Shown: positions 23,701-37,000 of the stretch, in pieces
Layout: the number at the start of each line of letters is the position of its first letter
How positions within the stretch are numbered: the first letter of the stretch is position 1
Source: Gorsachius magnificus
Lineage: Eukaryota; Chordata; Aves; Pelecaniformes; Ardeidae
Assembly (NCBI GenBank): GCA_034008185.1
Contig: CM067084.1
Span: 8,141,385 to 8,205,384 of the forward strand
Reading direction: 5' to 3'
DNA: 64,000 nt
The notes under the pieces: model-generated
What the model was told of the DNA's origin: nothing
The model's database searches: none
The model's input: only the letters and a program-made list of their open reading frames with translations
Made by a program: the position numbers and the translations under genes

Positions 23701-26130
23701 TTCAGAGATTTTGCGCTGACAGAGGCAGAAGCAAGAAGGTTCAGAAATTGGGGTGTTGGAAGAGAGCCAGCTATGGCAGAACCAACGTGGGAGGGGGGCA
23801 TCAAGCACAGTGTGTGCATGTTTGGGCTTTGCAATATAAACACCTGCAGACTCTCTGCACAAAAACATAGTAATGTTATTCAGGTCCAAGTGGTGCTGAG
23901 AACTCCATACATTGTACCTCAGTACAGATGCAAATCCTGTGTTTGTTTTTTTGGCTGTTTTTTTTAATAGACAAGCAGAATCCTAATGAGGGTAATGTAC
24001 TTCTCTTCTATAGTCTAGGAAAGCCAAACATTTTGGTCTTTCTACAGGCATTCTTGGAATGTTGAAAATATCAAGTTTTATTAGGTAACTAAATCTTTTG
24101 CCTCTTTGCATCCCTCATAAGTAAAAGCAGTCCTGACTATTGGTAGAACCATCATTATTTATTAAGAATTTTTGGTTTGCCATAAACGTTGGTGAGAATT
24201 GTTGTCTCTTTCAAGGAACGTAATTTTATGCCACCTAAAAAGACTGAGCGTAGGTGATGGTCTTTCTTATTCTATCAAGTTGCCTCATCACTAGCGAGGT
24301 AAACAGGAATTTCCAGTAAATCAGTGTTGTTTCTCATCATGCAGAGTTTCTTACAAGAACTTTGTAAAAATAATGAAGGAAAAAAATAGAAATAAAGAGC
24401 TTCAAATACCAGCTTTGCCAAGGACGCATGTGCCGTGAACTGCCAAAGCTGATTTCTGCTCCTTCTTAAAGGGTTAATCTAATAAAAAGCAATTAGCTTC
24501 ATCTTTAACGCAGGATTACAGATTTATCTGATTAACATTTGAAATACTTTTAGTTGTAAACAATAAAAGTATTGATCTATGGTAAGCTGAGATCAACTGT
24601 CCTATGTACTGTACTGTATGGAAGACACAGTCCAAAGAAGTTCTTACCACTCTTTTTCAAGTAGCTTATCTGCTTGGTAGGGATATTTTTTCTCATTAAT
24701 TTCCATCCACATTGGAATGGAAATTTCCACCACGCAGTTGGGGAAAAGTCCTTTCTTGCTTTGGTTGAAATACTGTTCTCAAGATGTGTGATTATATCTT
24801 GTGTTGATTTCTTGAATGTCTCCCCCCATGTCCACAGAGGACTCGTGGGCACTTACCGTAGTATGCAGCAAATGCGAATGGGATGCAGTCGCTTTAGGAG
24901 CCTGCTCAAATTAGTGTGAAGTTCATTAAATGAGGCAGTTATTGTCCTGATCCTCAGCCTCGTCCCACATGCATGGTCTTAAGATTTACTTCTCCTCTCA
25001 GCCCTACCACTGCTGCGGTACAGCTTTATCCAAGGTATATTGGGCAGTTAGGTCGGCACTGTTGCCAGTAAACACTTTAATGTGAACATATAGAGAGGCA
25101 GTGATAAAAAAGTGAGAATTGAACATAGTAAATATGCCAGAGCAGTTCAGTTTTCATTGAATTTTGCCATGGTACAGAAAGACATTGTGCAGCGTTGATC
25201 CAAATGAATGAAAATGTGACTGTCACATCTTTAAGCTGTCTTCACTGTTGTCCTGGCTTTTGGGTTTTTGCTTCTTTTTTTTTTTTGCTTTACTGTTATT
25301 TCTTAAATTCTTGGTGCTAGTTTGAGGGGGAAAAAAGAATGGGTATATCTCTTTGAAAACAAGTTTCAGGTAGCCTCAGGTTATTTAAACTGGAAAACAA
25401 GCTAGAATATAATGCTTAATATGTAGGATTTAGTAGACAATTGAAAAATTCAAGGAAGAAAGAATTGTCAGTTTGTCTCTTATCTTTATGGTTTTTTTAA
25501 ATGAAAATTAATTTAAAATTATTGTCCTTCTGCTGGCATCACTTTGCTATGAAATTCTACTTCAAATGTGCTAATGAGTTTGCTGAACGTAATCTGTTTT
25601 GCAGAAGAATAAGATTGCTAGAGCAGTCATTACACTCTGCAATTTCTCAGCCTTAGAGAAATACTAAGATTTTTCCAGTCTTGGTGATCTTAAACCATTT
25701 TTTAAATTAAACATTACACCTTATAAATTGAAAGTCTGCTAGCTCATTCTTCAAATACAAAGCTACAATTTCAGGAAGCCTTAATTGCAAGGATAAAACA
25801 AGTAAAACATGCGCATATGGCCTGAACGCTTATCCTGCTGGTTAATCTTCACTATTTATACAGGAAGTTTTTAAAGCATAATTCAAAATCATGCATTGCA
25901 GGAATTTCGCTGTGGGATATTCGGGAGTCACAAGCAGTCAGAAACTGCCTTAGTCAGCACTCCCTGCAGGAACCAGCGTCTCTATTTATTCTGTTTACAG
26001 CAATAACTTATAACAAGGAGAAGTAATTTGGTGGGTTTAAGAAAATATTTTTTTTTTTTTAATGTCTCTGCCTTTCTTTTAAGTTACAGTTCCACTTTCT
26101 TTAAATCTTACTTAGGTCACCAGAGGCCTT

Positions 26131-26210
26131 GGCGGTTCGCACGGTCGCGCCTCCCCTCCCAGAACCGCCCACAGTGCGGGCACGGGGAGTTGCCCCCTCA
26201 CGACCGGTCA
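26131..26210. other. CpG-dense patch inside AT-rich intron
   Basis: About ten CpG dinucleotides in 80 bp (GGCGGTTCGCACGGTCGCGC and onward to CGACCGGTCA), set in AT-rich intron. A second, weaker patch with about seven CpG lies near 26458-26560. Dense CpG in an intron can mark an unmethylated regulatory site or alternative promoter, but it may also be chance. No TATA box, start codon context or exon is apparent. Confidence 0.4.
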
Positions 26211-27242
26211 CTTGCCAGGTTTTGCTATGAGCATTGTGTTCAGCTGTGAAAACTTTTCCTGAAAGTTTCATTTTCCGAAACATAGTTGGAAGAAGGCAAC
26301 TTGTTTCTTTGGAAATAAATGCCGTTCTGGCTAAGAAACCTGCGATACCTGCATGTGTCTTCTCCGAGCACCCTCTCTGGTGACCCATGCCTTGAATGTT
26401 AATAGATTACAAGGGTATGTGAAGGGGTTTATGGTGCGTGGGATTAATGCTTGTGCCTTTCGTGGAAGGCGAACGGAACCGGACAGCCCCAAGTCCCTCA
26501 CGGGCATCTGCTTGAGCCAGCAGCCCTGTCTCCAGCGGTTCTGCTGCGGGCAGCAGAGCAGCGCTTTCAGCCCGCCCTTCATACGTCTTGAAATTTGCTA
26601 CACAAAAGCAGCAACAGGAAAAAGTGCTGAACTGGGGGAATGTATTCTCTACTGGTTTTCAGGGGTGTAAGGGCTAAGTTTGTCATAAGGTGTAGGCATA
26701 GAATGAGATTGTTACATGGAACGGCTTGAAGTTGTGCTAAATATATATACTATATGTTTTGCTGTATTCCATGTGGTTTGTTCTTGGTCTGTGTTCCAGT
26801 AGATTTTTTTTTATTTATTTTTTTTTCTCTCTCCTCTCTGGGGAAACACCTGCAGGTAACTTGTTCTGATGAGCAGATCAGAGGAAGGGAACAGGGATAG
26901 GGAAACGGGGATTTAAAACTGATGCAAGTCCCATCCTTTGAACAGCGTGTTAAATGTATTGCAACGTCACGTTGCCCCTGTTGGGAAACTGCAAAGCTTA
27001 GTGAGTTCATAGGGCACAGTCAGTCAGGAATTTTGATTGGAAACTAGCCAAATTTAAAAATTATGTGTATAAAGCCAGATGAGAGTTCCCATCTTGCGTC
27101 GCCATGTGGGACAAGGATTTCTTTTGCTCTGTCAACGCCCGTGTGAGTATGTGTGTTGGTGCCTGTGCGTCAGCCTAAGCGTGGCGGGACATACCATTGC
27201 TTGAACAAGGTGGGACTCTTGGCTAGTGATGTTTTTCTTTTT

Positions 27243-27266
27243 TCTTTTTTTTTTTTTTTTTTTTTT
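27243..27266 (+). repeat. T-rich homopolymer tract
   Basis: An unbroken T run of about 24, following TTTTTCTTTTTTC. It could be the complement of an old retroposon poly(A) tail, but no body is recognisable on either side. Confidence 0.8.
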
Positions 27267-30200
27267 ACTTTTAATGGCTTATGTTCCCAAATTTAGGTCT
27301 TGTCTGCTCCCAGCTTCTTTAGGCTGGTAGGTGGGGAGGATACTGAAGTTTCCAATATCTGATGCAGTACAGAAAAGCGTGGGTTTTTTTTTTTTCTTGT
27401 CAGATAGTCCTCACACAAGTGCAGATCTATCTCCACAGTTCCCTTGTTTTTTTCCAAGTACAAGTTCTGTTAAACCAGCTTTGGGAACAACTGCTGCTTT
27501 GTACCTAACTATGAGAAAAACTCAGGTATGACGTACTCAGAAATTTGGAAAATCTGGGTTCCTGCATGGTCTCATTCACCGCTCACCTGCTGAACTGAAT
27601 GAGAGTCGGGCTAGCTTCTAAGCTTTTTGTTATGGTTGTTTATTAACTGCTTATTTCAGCTTTTGTCTCAAAATATACCAGGTTCACCAGTTTTTTAAGA
27701 CTTGGTGTGGAAGCCTGTAGTGAAAAATTGAGTAAGAGGAAAATAAAACACAGCGTATCCAGCCAGGACGAATATTTGTGGTGCAGTCTTGTAAAAAGCA
27801 TGAATTATTTTTCTCATTTCACATACGCACTTTCTTTTGTGTTCCTGGTAAATAAGTTAATTTAAGGTCATCCACATTTCAAACTGAGCTTTGTGTGCAC
27901 TAGAAATCCAAAGCGTAATACAAGCTAGTTGCATTGAACTTACTGTAGCTCCATAGTTATTTTAAAACTCACCAGTTGTGTGAGGCTGAGCACACCCTCT
28001 CTGCATTTAAATGCATTTAGGAAGATTTGCCCGCTTTACTGTGAGAAAGGCCTTATTTACCTGAGTTTTGAAAAGGTTAATGCTCTGTAATAACACATAC
28101 AGCTTCCAGTCCTGGGACTCATTCATGGAGTGTTTGACTGGAGAAGTGAAATCCGCTTTGTTGCAAAGCAACACATTTCGATGAAGCAAAAATTCCATTT
28201 CTGTTAACTCGCTTTCCAATTTTCAGGATAATGATGTGTTTAATTTACCACAAAATATGGTAAACTGCCTGCAGTATGAGTTTTTAGTGAAATGTATCTG
28301 GTTTTTTTGCTTAAGTTTCTTGTTAGTTTTCTAGCACTTAATTTTGATATTTTAATGCTGGCGAAAACATTGAGTTCCTGGTTTCTGAAAGGAATGATCG
28401 TTTTACTATCTGCTGTGCTAACCATGGCACAGACAGGACCCAGAAGCCATTAAAGCTTCAAACAGTATGTGGGGAACGTGCTGAACACATTCTCCTATTT
28501 CTAATTTTTCCTGTGAGCCATGCAGTACCACACAGCTGAGATGATTTCCAACAGCATCATCTTTTCCTGAGTTTTCTTGAAGAAAGTAAATGGCTTCACA
28601 AGTTCCCTTCAACTGTTTTCTCTTACTGCTCCAGTCCCCTAAGTACTCTGTTCCCCACTCGTGTTGGTGCCCAGCTATGGTGTGGGGAGCTGAACGTACG
28701 CTGGAGCAGATGGTGCCATGTGTTTGGGGATTACAGGGAGCCAAGGCAGTTTACCTTCCCCATTCCCCAGGACAAGAGTGGCTGAAGACAGCAGGTGGCA
28801 ATCTCTTCTTCTAAGGGGGCATGAGTAGGCCAAGGCAAAAGTGGAAGCAGTCTTTAGCTGCATCCCTTTTGGATGACTTCATGGCTCCTAAGCATTAGCA
28901 GAAATTAGGAGAGTGAGTGACTTATGATGAATTCACCCACAAATGCGTATTGTCCTCTCTTTGCTGGTTATCCTGCATTTGGGAAGTAGAAATCATCAGG
29001 TTAAATGACATTTCTCCCCGCTGTCACCTTCCTGCATTTAGTTTACTTTCTTTCACTTCCATTGGTGCACGTAGCCAATATTTTTCGTCCCCCCTCTCCT
29101 GGATGGCATAAGCAAAAGGTTGAGAGGGCTAATTATAACTTCTAAGCTGACACATTTCCAATATCATCATATTTTTGCGACAGTCAGCCTCAAACAAGCG
29201 TCGGTGAATGGGGTGGAAGACCAGCTTGTAGGTCTTTGCCAGTCCCGCCTTGCTGGGAGAAGAGAGGTCCTGCCCCCGGGCTGCCGCTTGCTCGCCCCAT
29301 GGTCCCCCATGACTGTTTCTTCACATCACCTCCTCAAATGTCCCATGAGGAGAGGGCAGCCACAGCCCAGCTCTGGCCAAGCTCAAGGTGGCCCCTTGTA
29401 ACCTCTCCCTGTAACTCGTCCTCCACCGCGGGCCTCCTAGAAGCAGGCTCCCAAGGTCTGCTCCTTCTCTTCGTCCCCAGACACATGTTTACTTGCAGAT
29501 GTAAGCAGAAAGCTTAAATTTTTGGAAGAACATCCGTGGGAAGCAATTTTCTTCCTGAACTCAGCGTTACTATTTTGACACTATCCCAGGTTAATCTTTA
29601 TTTCAGCAGCGATGTGTGGATGTTTGCGGGACTGTCTGCTTAATATATATGTACAGCTGTCGCTTAGAAAATAAACTGTTCGGTTCATAGAAACAGACCA
29701 CAGCGCACGGAGATGGGAAATTCAAAATAATAATAATAATTATTAATGTCATCGTCTTTTAAATGTTAAAGATTTGGTATTCACTGAACAGTCAATCCGA
29801 TCTCTCCCATTTAGTTCGCATCATTAACTTTATGTTCTCCAGTTATTAATCGTTTGATGGTTCTTTCATACCTCTAGAAAACCTTTTTTCAGCATGGATA
29901 TCCTAGAGCCTCTGTGGTAGATGGTATTTGGGGATTTGGAAAAAAAAAAAAAACAAACTAGTAGTATTATAGCACTAGAGAAATGCTCTAAATAAGAGGT
30001 GTCTGACGAAGAAAGAGTTGCTGCTTCTGGTGAAAAATAGTTCAGACTGTTAACGAAAAATGGGTAGAAATGTTAGTGCAAGTTCACTAAGGGAAAAGTA
30101 TACGTTTCTTTGTGGCGCTAACCCTCAGGGCTGTTTGCAGGAGTACTCAGAGGCTTGTGTGGCTGTGTACAGCAATTTTATATGGGATGGAACATGTCTG

Positions 30201-30466
30201 GTTTATTAAAAACAGTTTGGGGGCATCTTGAGTGTTTGGCTAATCTTGCAGAATTTACACAAAATTTACTGCACTGATTTATGCAAAATACTAAGTGCGG
30301 TTTGAAGAGCAAAGGGATGATGCTCTAGCATAATAAGAATAACTGACTTGGGGAAGATTTGCTATCGAAGCAAAACTAAGAAATCTGGGAACTCAGCCTG
30401 ACCATGGAAACTACTTCTTTCACCACAAATATGACATGTACATTTTATGAAACCTACTTATTACCA

Positions 30467-30541
30467 GGGGCCAAACTCTGTGGTCCTTATGCAAGCACAA
30501 CTTTCACTGCAAGTTCACTGAGGACGGTAGAGTTTGGCCCC
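30467..30541. mobile_element. Small palindromic element, possible DNA-transposon (MITE) relic
   Basis: Perfect 13-bp inverted arms, GGGGCCAAACTCT at 30467-30479 and AGAGTTTGGCCCC at 30529-30541. The pairing continues inward (GTCCT at 30483-30487 with AGGAC at 30521-30525) around a loop of about 33 bases. GGGCCAAA...TTTGGCCC ends on a short palindrome resemble a family of non-autonomous DNA elements scattered in reptile and bird genomes. I cannot name the family or see a clear target duplication. Confidence 0.6.
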
Positions 30542-33500
30542 AAGCTATTTCTTTTCCATAGAAAATTACTTCATTTGTAATTTCCTCTTCTTATATTTCT
30601 CAGTAACTGCAGAAATGTGAGCTAGTCATTTAATTTCAAGTGAATAAAAGCTTTGAGGACCCTCTGTGAAATTGCAACTTTATCTTTCAGTGTAATAGAA
30701 TAAAGGAGTAAATTTGTGGGGACGTGATGTTTTACTTAGAGGGGAAAAAAACATATTTGGATAACTACACAGACAGGAAACCAATGTAGATGCGTGAGTT
30801 TTTCCATCTAAGTAAAATGAGAAAGATTTGGGGGTTTGAGCTGAAGAGCAGTGACTTTGGGATGTTACAAACAGCCAAATTAATATTGAGCTTCTGGGAT
30901 GTTTCTGCGAGCACAGCGCAGCCACAAGCTAGCGCTGAACGAGGTCTGGGTTACTTACGTTACCCTAGCTAATTTTATTAGTATGGTGCTCAACCTTGGC
31001 TGGTACATTCACTTCTCTGAGGCTAATATAAATATATCCATACCGCGCCATACCGTGCCTCGTAGATGCATCCAGTGGGGAAGCGGAATCGGGGAATAAC
31101 GGCACGGAGGATGCAGGGGGCTGAGGCGAGGGCTGGGGTTTGACCCTTGGAGCGTTTGGTTGGTACCCTGCAAATTCAGATTCCTCAGAGAGGAAAGGGG
31201 GCCGGGGCTGATTGGAGTCAAAAGGCCGAGCCAAAAGCTGCTGCTATCAGTGTAACCCTGAGCAGGAGATCGTCCATAGCCCGTAAGCAGCCGTTACATC
31301 TGGCATCCCTTTTGACCATTTCCCTTCTGTGACCAAAGATTTAGCAGCCACGCAGGAGAAAGAACAAACCCATTGTAGCGTTTTGCGGTTAGCCTATGCC
31401 CGCGTGGTGCTTTGCCAGCAGACATGAACGCGTTCTTTCCATCCTCCTCCCTCCACCAGTCCTGTGAGCGCAGCTAGCGCGGCACCGAGCCCGAGTGTGG
31501 TGCTCCCAGCCAGGGCTGGGCCAGCCTGCAGGAGCCATGCTGGAGCTGGTCCCATCGCCCCAACGCTGGGTCACCTCTAAAGGCGCTGCCGCTGAAGTTC
31601 AGTTTTGTGAATAAACCGACAGCGTGAATTTTTCCGGTGTTGGCGCTTTCTGTTAGCAAATACATTTAAAACAATGAGTTTCAGGTTTTCGCTGTGAGTT
31701 AGCTTTCTTTTCCAGGCTGAATTGCATTCCTTATGCTCTTTGAGTGGTGCCTTACCGAAGATTAATTTCTGAATTATGTATAAATTGTTTAATCACCTGT
31801 GAAACTTAACAACTTTCAACTTTTCATTTCATTAGCTGCGAGATGAATGTCGATTAAATGTGTTTGGAAGGCCAGAGCTTGATGACACATGCAGCAAACA
31901 CCACTGAGGACTCTGTTTCATTTAATGCAGTAATAATAAACACTCTACAGGCAATATTTCAGCAATCAAGAACGCTTTTGCAGTCTTGTCTATCTATAAG
32001 TGTTTGGCTAAATGACAAAATCGGGGGAGGGAAGAAAAAAAAAAAGGGGTAAAAAATGAGTCAGACTTATTGCCTTAATGTAACCTTCCTGGCTGAAAGT
32101 ATATTAATTGGCAAAATGAATTACCTCAGACTAGAGCATAGAAAGGCCTCCATTGTGCACGGCCGTGGCGTGAAACCTATACTCTTTGGCTTGCACGTTC
32201 TTTCCTCGGCGTCGTGATCTGGCCTGTCTGATCAGCAGGCTTCAAAGTCAGCCTTGCAAGATTTATTGTGCCTTTCAATTGGAAGCTCATTCGGTCGGTC
32301 CGTTTGTGCATTAAGCCAAGTTACTTTGAAGTATTTTGCATTGGAAAAACCTCCTTCCTGTGCAGAAGTTGCTCCTGGCTTCTTCCCGCGATGCAGCGTG
32401 GTGATATGTCAGCCTGCAAGGGTTAACATGTGGGAAAATGGGTTGTTAGTTCTTGTTTTATACAAAAGATCAATGCATGGAGCCCTTGCCAGGACCAGAT
32501 GAGACCCAGAGCAGAGCCTACCTCCTTCCCAGCCTTAAGGTTGAGGTCCAGCAAAAAACTCGGGTAGCAGCGACCCGGTCATCTGCTGGGGTGGAGGGAC
32601 TAGGGCGGTCACATGGGGACTGCCTGGGTTTCATCAAGTGACAGCTCCCTGTAATATACTTGCCTTGCGACAAGGACTCTAACCAGTCTCTGGCCCAAAG
32701 CATTTCATTGTCATCACTTTTTTCCCAGTCCCTCAAAAGGTGAATCATTGTATCTGTTTGACATTGAAGGGGAAAGCGATGCAATCTTGGCTAAAACGGG
32801 TATGGTCATCACCTGTCTCTTGAGTAAAAGGGGCCATAATTCATGTGTTTTGTGTTCCGATATCACCCTGTCCTTCTGCATTTTGTTATATACTCAAAGA
32901 AAGGAGAAAATCCCATTTTTTTCCGGGACCCTCAGTGAAGGATTTGGTTAGCAGAAGATGTCTTGCTGATTCTTGGCTGAAATAAGTGTAATAGCCTGGC
33001 AAAACTAACATGAGCTTGTAAAACTCTTCATTGTCTTTTTTTTGGATTTGGCAAAGTAAAAGCTTAAGAGAATAAATACTGAGAGATTGCACATGAATAA
33101 ACATGCTATTTCTCACTCGTTTCTGCTCATCAGAGCTAAGAATTAGAATAACAAGGAGGATGAAAGCCGTAGGTTAAATAAGTTCAGTCCGACTTCCCGT
33201 AAGCCAAGATCTCATCCGAGCGAGCACTGTTTGCTGCTATAGATGGTTGCTTCTCCAGAAAAATCAACTCTGAACAGGGCTGGAGACCGTGCAACCTTCT
33301 CACCCGCTCAGAGAAGGTCTCCCCAGGTCAGGGGTGTGACCGGCAGTGGAAAAGCCACGCGGAAAGCTGGGGTTTGCCGCTGTTTCCGCTCTATTTGTTC
33401 TGCGGATAAATAAATTGAGGGCTGTAGTTTTCACGGCTGTCAGTGTGCCACCTTTGAACGTCTTCTCTTAGAGAAATAGGAAAGTCAACCACATGTTCAA

Positions 33501-33829
33501 ATTGGTCCTAATTGTTACAGGAAGGCTTCTGAGCAGTTCCAAGACCATCTTTTTCCGCTGAGCTTGTATTACAAAATATTTCTGGATTTAGATGGACCAA
33601 GAAAAATAACAACTTGTCTTTTTTTTTTGTTGTTTTTCTTTCACAACTTGTACTTTATGTGGAGATGCCTTTGAAACAAATCTGACCCTGTTCTGTATGT
33701 TGAATTGGCTTTCTTGCTCTGTGAACTGTGACATACTCAAGTGCTAGGCTTTAAATCGGGGATGGCAGACCTTGGATTAGCATGGTGGTATTTGTAACCT
33801 CCAGCATTTTGTATCCCACTTTCCTGCAG

Positions 33830-34010
33830 GGTCTCCTGCCCTCACTGGCACTGGAACCATTGCTGTCACGGTGGATGATGTCAATGACAATGTCCCCACT
33901 TTTGCCTTTAACATGTATTCTGCCACTGTTCCGGAGGATGCACCTACGGGGACAGATATTTTGCTCGTAAACTCCTCGGATGCTGATGCTTCCACAAATG
34001 CTGTCATTAG
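33830..34010 (+). CDS. FAT4: FAT4 exon: end of cadherin repeat f, start of g
   Basis: Encodes the rest of Gly 615, residues 616-674 and two bases of Ser 675. It reads SPALTGTGTIAVTVDD, then the DVNDNVPTF linker, then repeat g with VPEDAPTGTD and the SDADASTN calcium site. The acceptor is CTGCAG at 33824-33829 and the donor GTAGGT at 34011. The entry phase (1) and exit phase (2) match the neighbours. The exon lies 15.7 kb from its upstream partner and 4.3 kb from the next exon. Confidence 0.94.
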
Positions 34011-37000
34011 GTAGGTCGTTTACTGTTGCTGTATCTAATACTGTCTCATACCTTGCCTGAAGGGTTTTTTTCCCCCCAGTGTCCATCACCAACATGCCAT
34101 AAAGCTGTAAGTCACCGAAGGACAGCTGTATACGTGTAGCTAAATTATTTTAGAAAATCTGGTGCTTTTTTTGTGGTTTGTGGGCTTTTCGAATTATATT
34201 GACAAATAGAATCGCAGTGTTATTTCAGGTTTTTACTAAGTGAAAAGCAAACACGTTTAGCTTGCACCTGAGTGTAGCTGTTCATAGGCTAGATTTATGT
34301 TTCTCAATAAGTGTAGAGGTAGATGAATTAAAAAAAATAAAAACCAAAGAAATCCTGACACTCCAAATAGTATTGTAAATGGATTAAGTACTTCAGCTTG
34401 CAGTCTTTATATATGCATTCTCTGCATAAAGGAATATGATATAGGCTGTGAATGATCATCGTTACTGACTGCCATCAGTTTGTGTAGCCTTTGGAAAGGC
34501 TTTCGCTTTCCATTTAGCATAGCTGTCAGAGTTGAGGCCTCATGATGAAGGATATAGTTAATAAATATAGTACAAATCTTTTAAAACTTATTCCTGAAGA
34601 AGCCAGAAACCACTGTTCATGGAGGCTGACAGGGCTTCTTAAATAGTACTTGAAGGAGCTTTCAGGAAGGGATTGGTAGGGAAGAGGAAGATGTACTTTT
34701 CAAACATCATTAACAAATTCGTTACAAAAGCTGACTTTGGGGCAGAGATAAATAATGAATTTTTTTTCCCACTTACATTCAAATGAAACCACTCACCCTA
34801 AAAAAAGTACTGAATGCATTTTGCAGCTCTAGTCACCTTTAAACTTTAATTTTAAGGCTAGGCAAATCTAGAAATCAGTATTGCTTTTTGCATAAAAATG
34901 TCCAAACTTAGTGGGTAGCGTTAATTTTGTCATAGCATACATATGTTTGGGGAAGGCTTCAGTATCTTATTCTGAACCTTAAATGCCTTTACAAACCTAA
35001 CTGGAGTTTAGGTGACTGCTTGTGCAGACTTGGATGTGTTTATAATAAAGTAGCTGAGCAGCTACGATGTCACCCAACGTGCTAAAACAACGTTACGGGA
35101 GATGCTGTGGACCACTGAACAGTCAACAGAAACCACTCCCTGCCTTGCCACTGCATTCATGGCTTTTCATGTGGTAAGGAATTGTCACTGAAAGCCAACG
35201 TGTTCCTTGGGTAAATTTATCATCAGTTAATGTCTTCAGTTCAGGAAAAAAATTACGGAAGGCGAAGTGTGAAGTTTAACCCATTCAGAAACCCAGTAAA
35301 AACCAGTATTTGCTATTTTTGCTTTAAATGTCAAATGATTTGCAGAGCTCCATTGCTGCAACTTAACTGGGCACTGGGCTGAACACTGGCTATTCCCAGT
35401 TTCACAGACAAGAGTAATGAAGATGCTGAGTGGCAGTGACAAGCTGAAGATTATTCACTGAGGACTGATTTATTGCCAATGGGATACAACATGGATTCGT
35501 ATTAGTTATCAATTTAAAAGGACACGTAGATAATCTCATCACATTTTTCTGTTTGGCTGCAAACACCTGTGTATCTGTTTCCAAACTTACAAAGCAGGAT
35601 ATAAAAGTAGCTTCTTGATTTACTTTTGTTAGTTCACCTCAGTTCATTCCTCAAAGTCCATAAGAATATCACTGTGGTTGTCATTTTTTTAAAAAGGGAA
35701 GTAAAATAAAACAGATCTATGTTATGGCAAAGCAAGTGTGTGTAAAATACTGGAATATTTTCTTTCGAACTAGCTACAAGCCAAAAATAGAAACTTTATG
35801 TTTTGGCATCTTTAAATGTTTGAAAAGCATCCAAAATTACCATTTATTAAGTTGCGAAACAATGAAGCTTTCAATTCTGTTTACTCTTACTCTAAGAAAT
35901 TATTTCTGGCAAGCTCCTTTAGAAAAACGAATTCCACACAAAGCATGAATGACTGTAATGATTGCATCCCATAATCAGAAATTCTACCAGGGTGCTCTCG
36001 GATTTCTTCAGTGTGGTTGAGTTGCCTTGATATCTCTGCCATTAGTCTTTGTCATTCACTCAGTACCTTGTGGTGGAATAGCTGATAAAAATATTTTTTT
36101 CCTTCGTAAGTAACTATTTAAAAAATTGTTTTCAGGTTTTGTTTTACACGTTTTAGATTCAGGAACATACTTTATTTTTCTTGGACAGAATTTGTCCAGA
36201 TTCAGCACTTGGAGTAATGCAAATCTTAAAATGTGGCTGGTATTACAAAACCGGCGAAAGCCAGAGGGACCAGAACACATAAGGTCGTCTTGTCAGAGAT
36301 GTTGAGCACTCAGAGCTCCTTTTCAGTCTTGGTAGAGCCTGTTTCAAAAGCAGATCTTTGGTTTCCAAAGCTGGCATATAAAATCCTCTGCTAAAATTTT
36401 CCTGTGAAGTCAAAAAATGGACTATGTCATACAAGAAGTAGATAACCTTCTGCAAAACTGTTACATATCCCTACATGCCGGCTCTTTTTCTCTTACTGCT
36501 GGTGACGACCTGTGAAGTCATTAAAGGAGGCTGATGAGGTTGTTAATGGCAATGCTCACTGGAGCAGTCTTGCTAAAGGTAGTATAGATAAGAGGGGTCA
36601 GCATAGACTAATCCAAAGGCCAGATTTTAAGTGCTTCAGTCAAATTCCTTTTATGCTCCTTGTCACCATTAAAGTTTTGAGGTTCTGGGGTTTTTTTTTT
36701 TGGCTTGGGTTTGGAATTTTTTTATAACTGTACAGAAACACACTTACCTTGTCCAGTTGGTTTGCATGCACTTCTACTCAGATATAACTCAGAATATCCT
36801 ATGGCGAATGTAATTTGTCTTTATTATCCTTTTTTTTTTTTTTAAATGCTAAAGCTTTCTAATGCTGAAGCTTGAGCCATTCTACATATGTGAAAATACA
36901 GAAGAGAAAGTCCCTGTCTCCTGTGACACGTCACACAGGGTTAAAACATTGCAAATCACAGATTAAATTTGCCCGTGCTGCTGGTATTTAGGGAGATTTA

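Larger units (their letters stand above)
18098..33829 (+). other. FAT4 intron, longest in the window (15.7 kb)
   Basis: It interrupts cadherin repeat f between residues 614 and 616. It contains CR1 ends at 19708-19864 and 20663-20725, a palindromic element at 30467-30541, T-rich runs at about 27243-27266 and 26049-26059, an A13 run near 29941 and GC/CpG-rich patches near 26131-26210, 26458-26560 and 31440-31570. Open frames of up to 124 codons (for example 22904-23278 and 28418-28744 on -) lack any family resemblance. I see no independent gene. The long AT-rich stretches between are the likeliest place for intronic enhancers, but nothing in the sequence proves one. Confidence 0.75.

Noticed and set aside
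28418..28744. 108-codon open frame on - in the long intron
   Set aside because: It contains cysteine and histidine but no spaced zinc-finger pattern, no recognisable domain and no upstream promoter or splice context; probably chance.
33751..34095. 114-codon open frame on -
   Set aside because: Antisense shadow of the FAT4 exon at 33830-34010.
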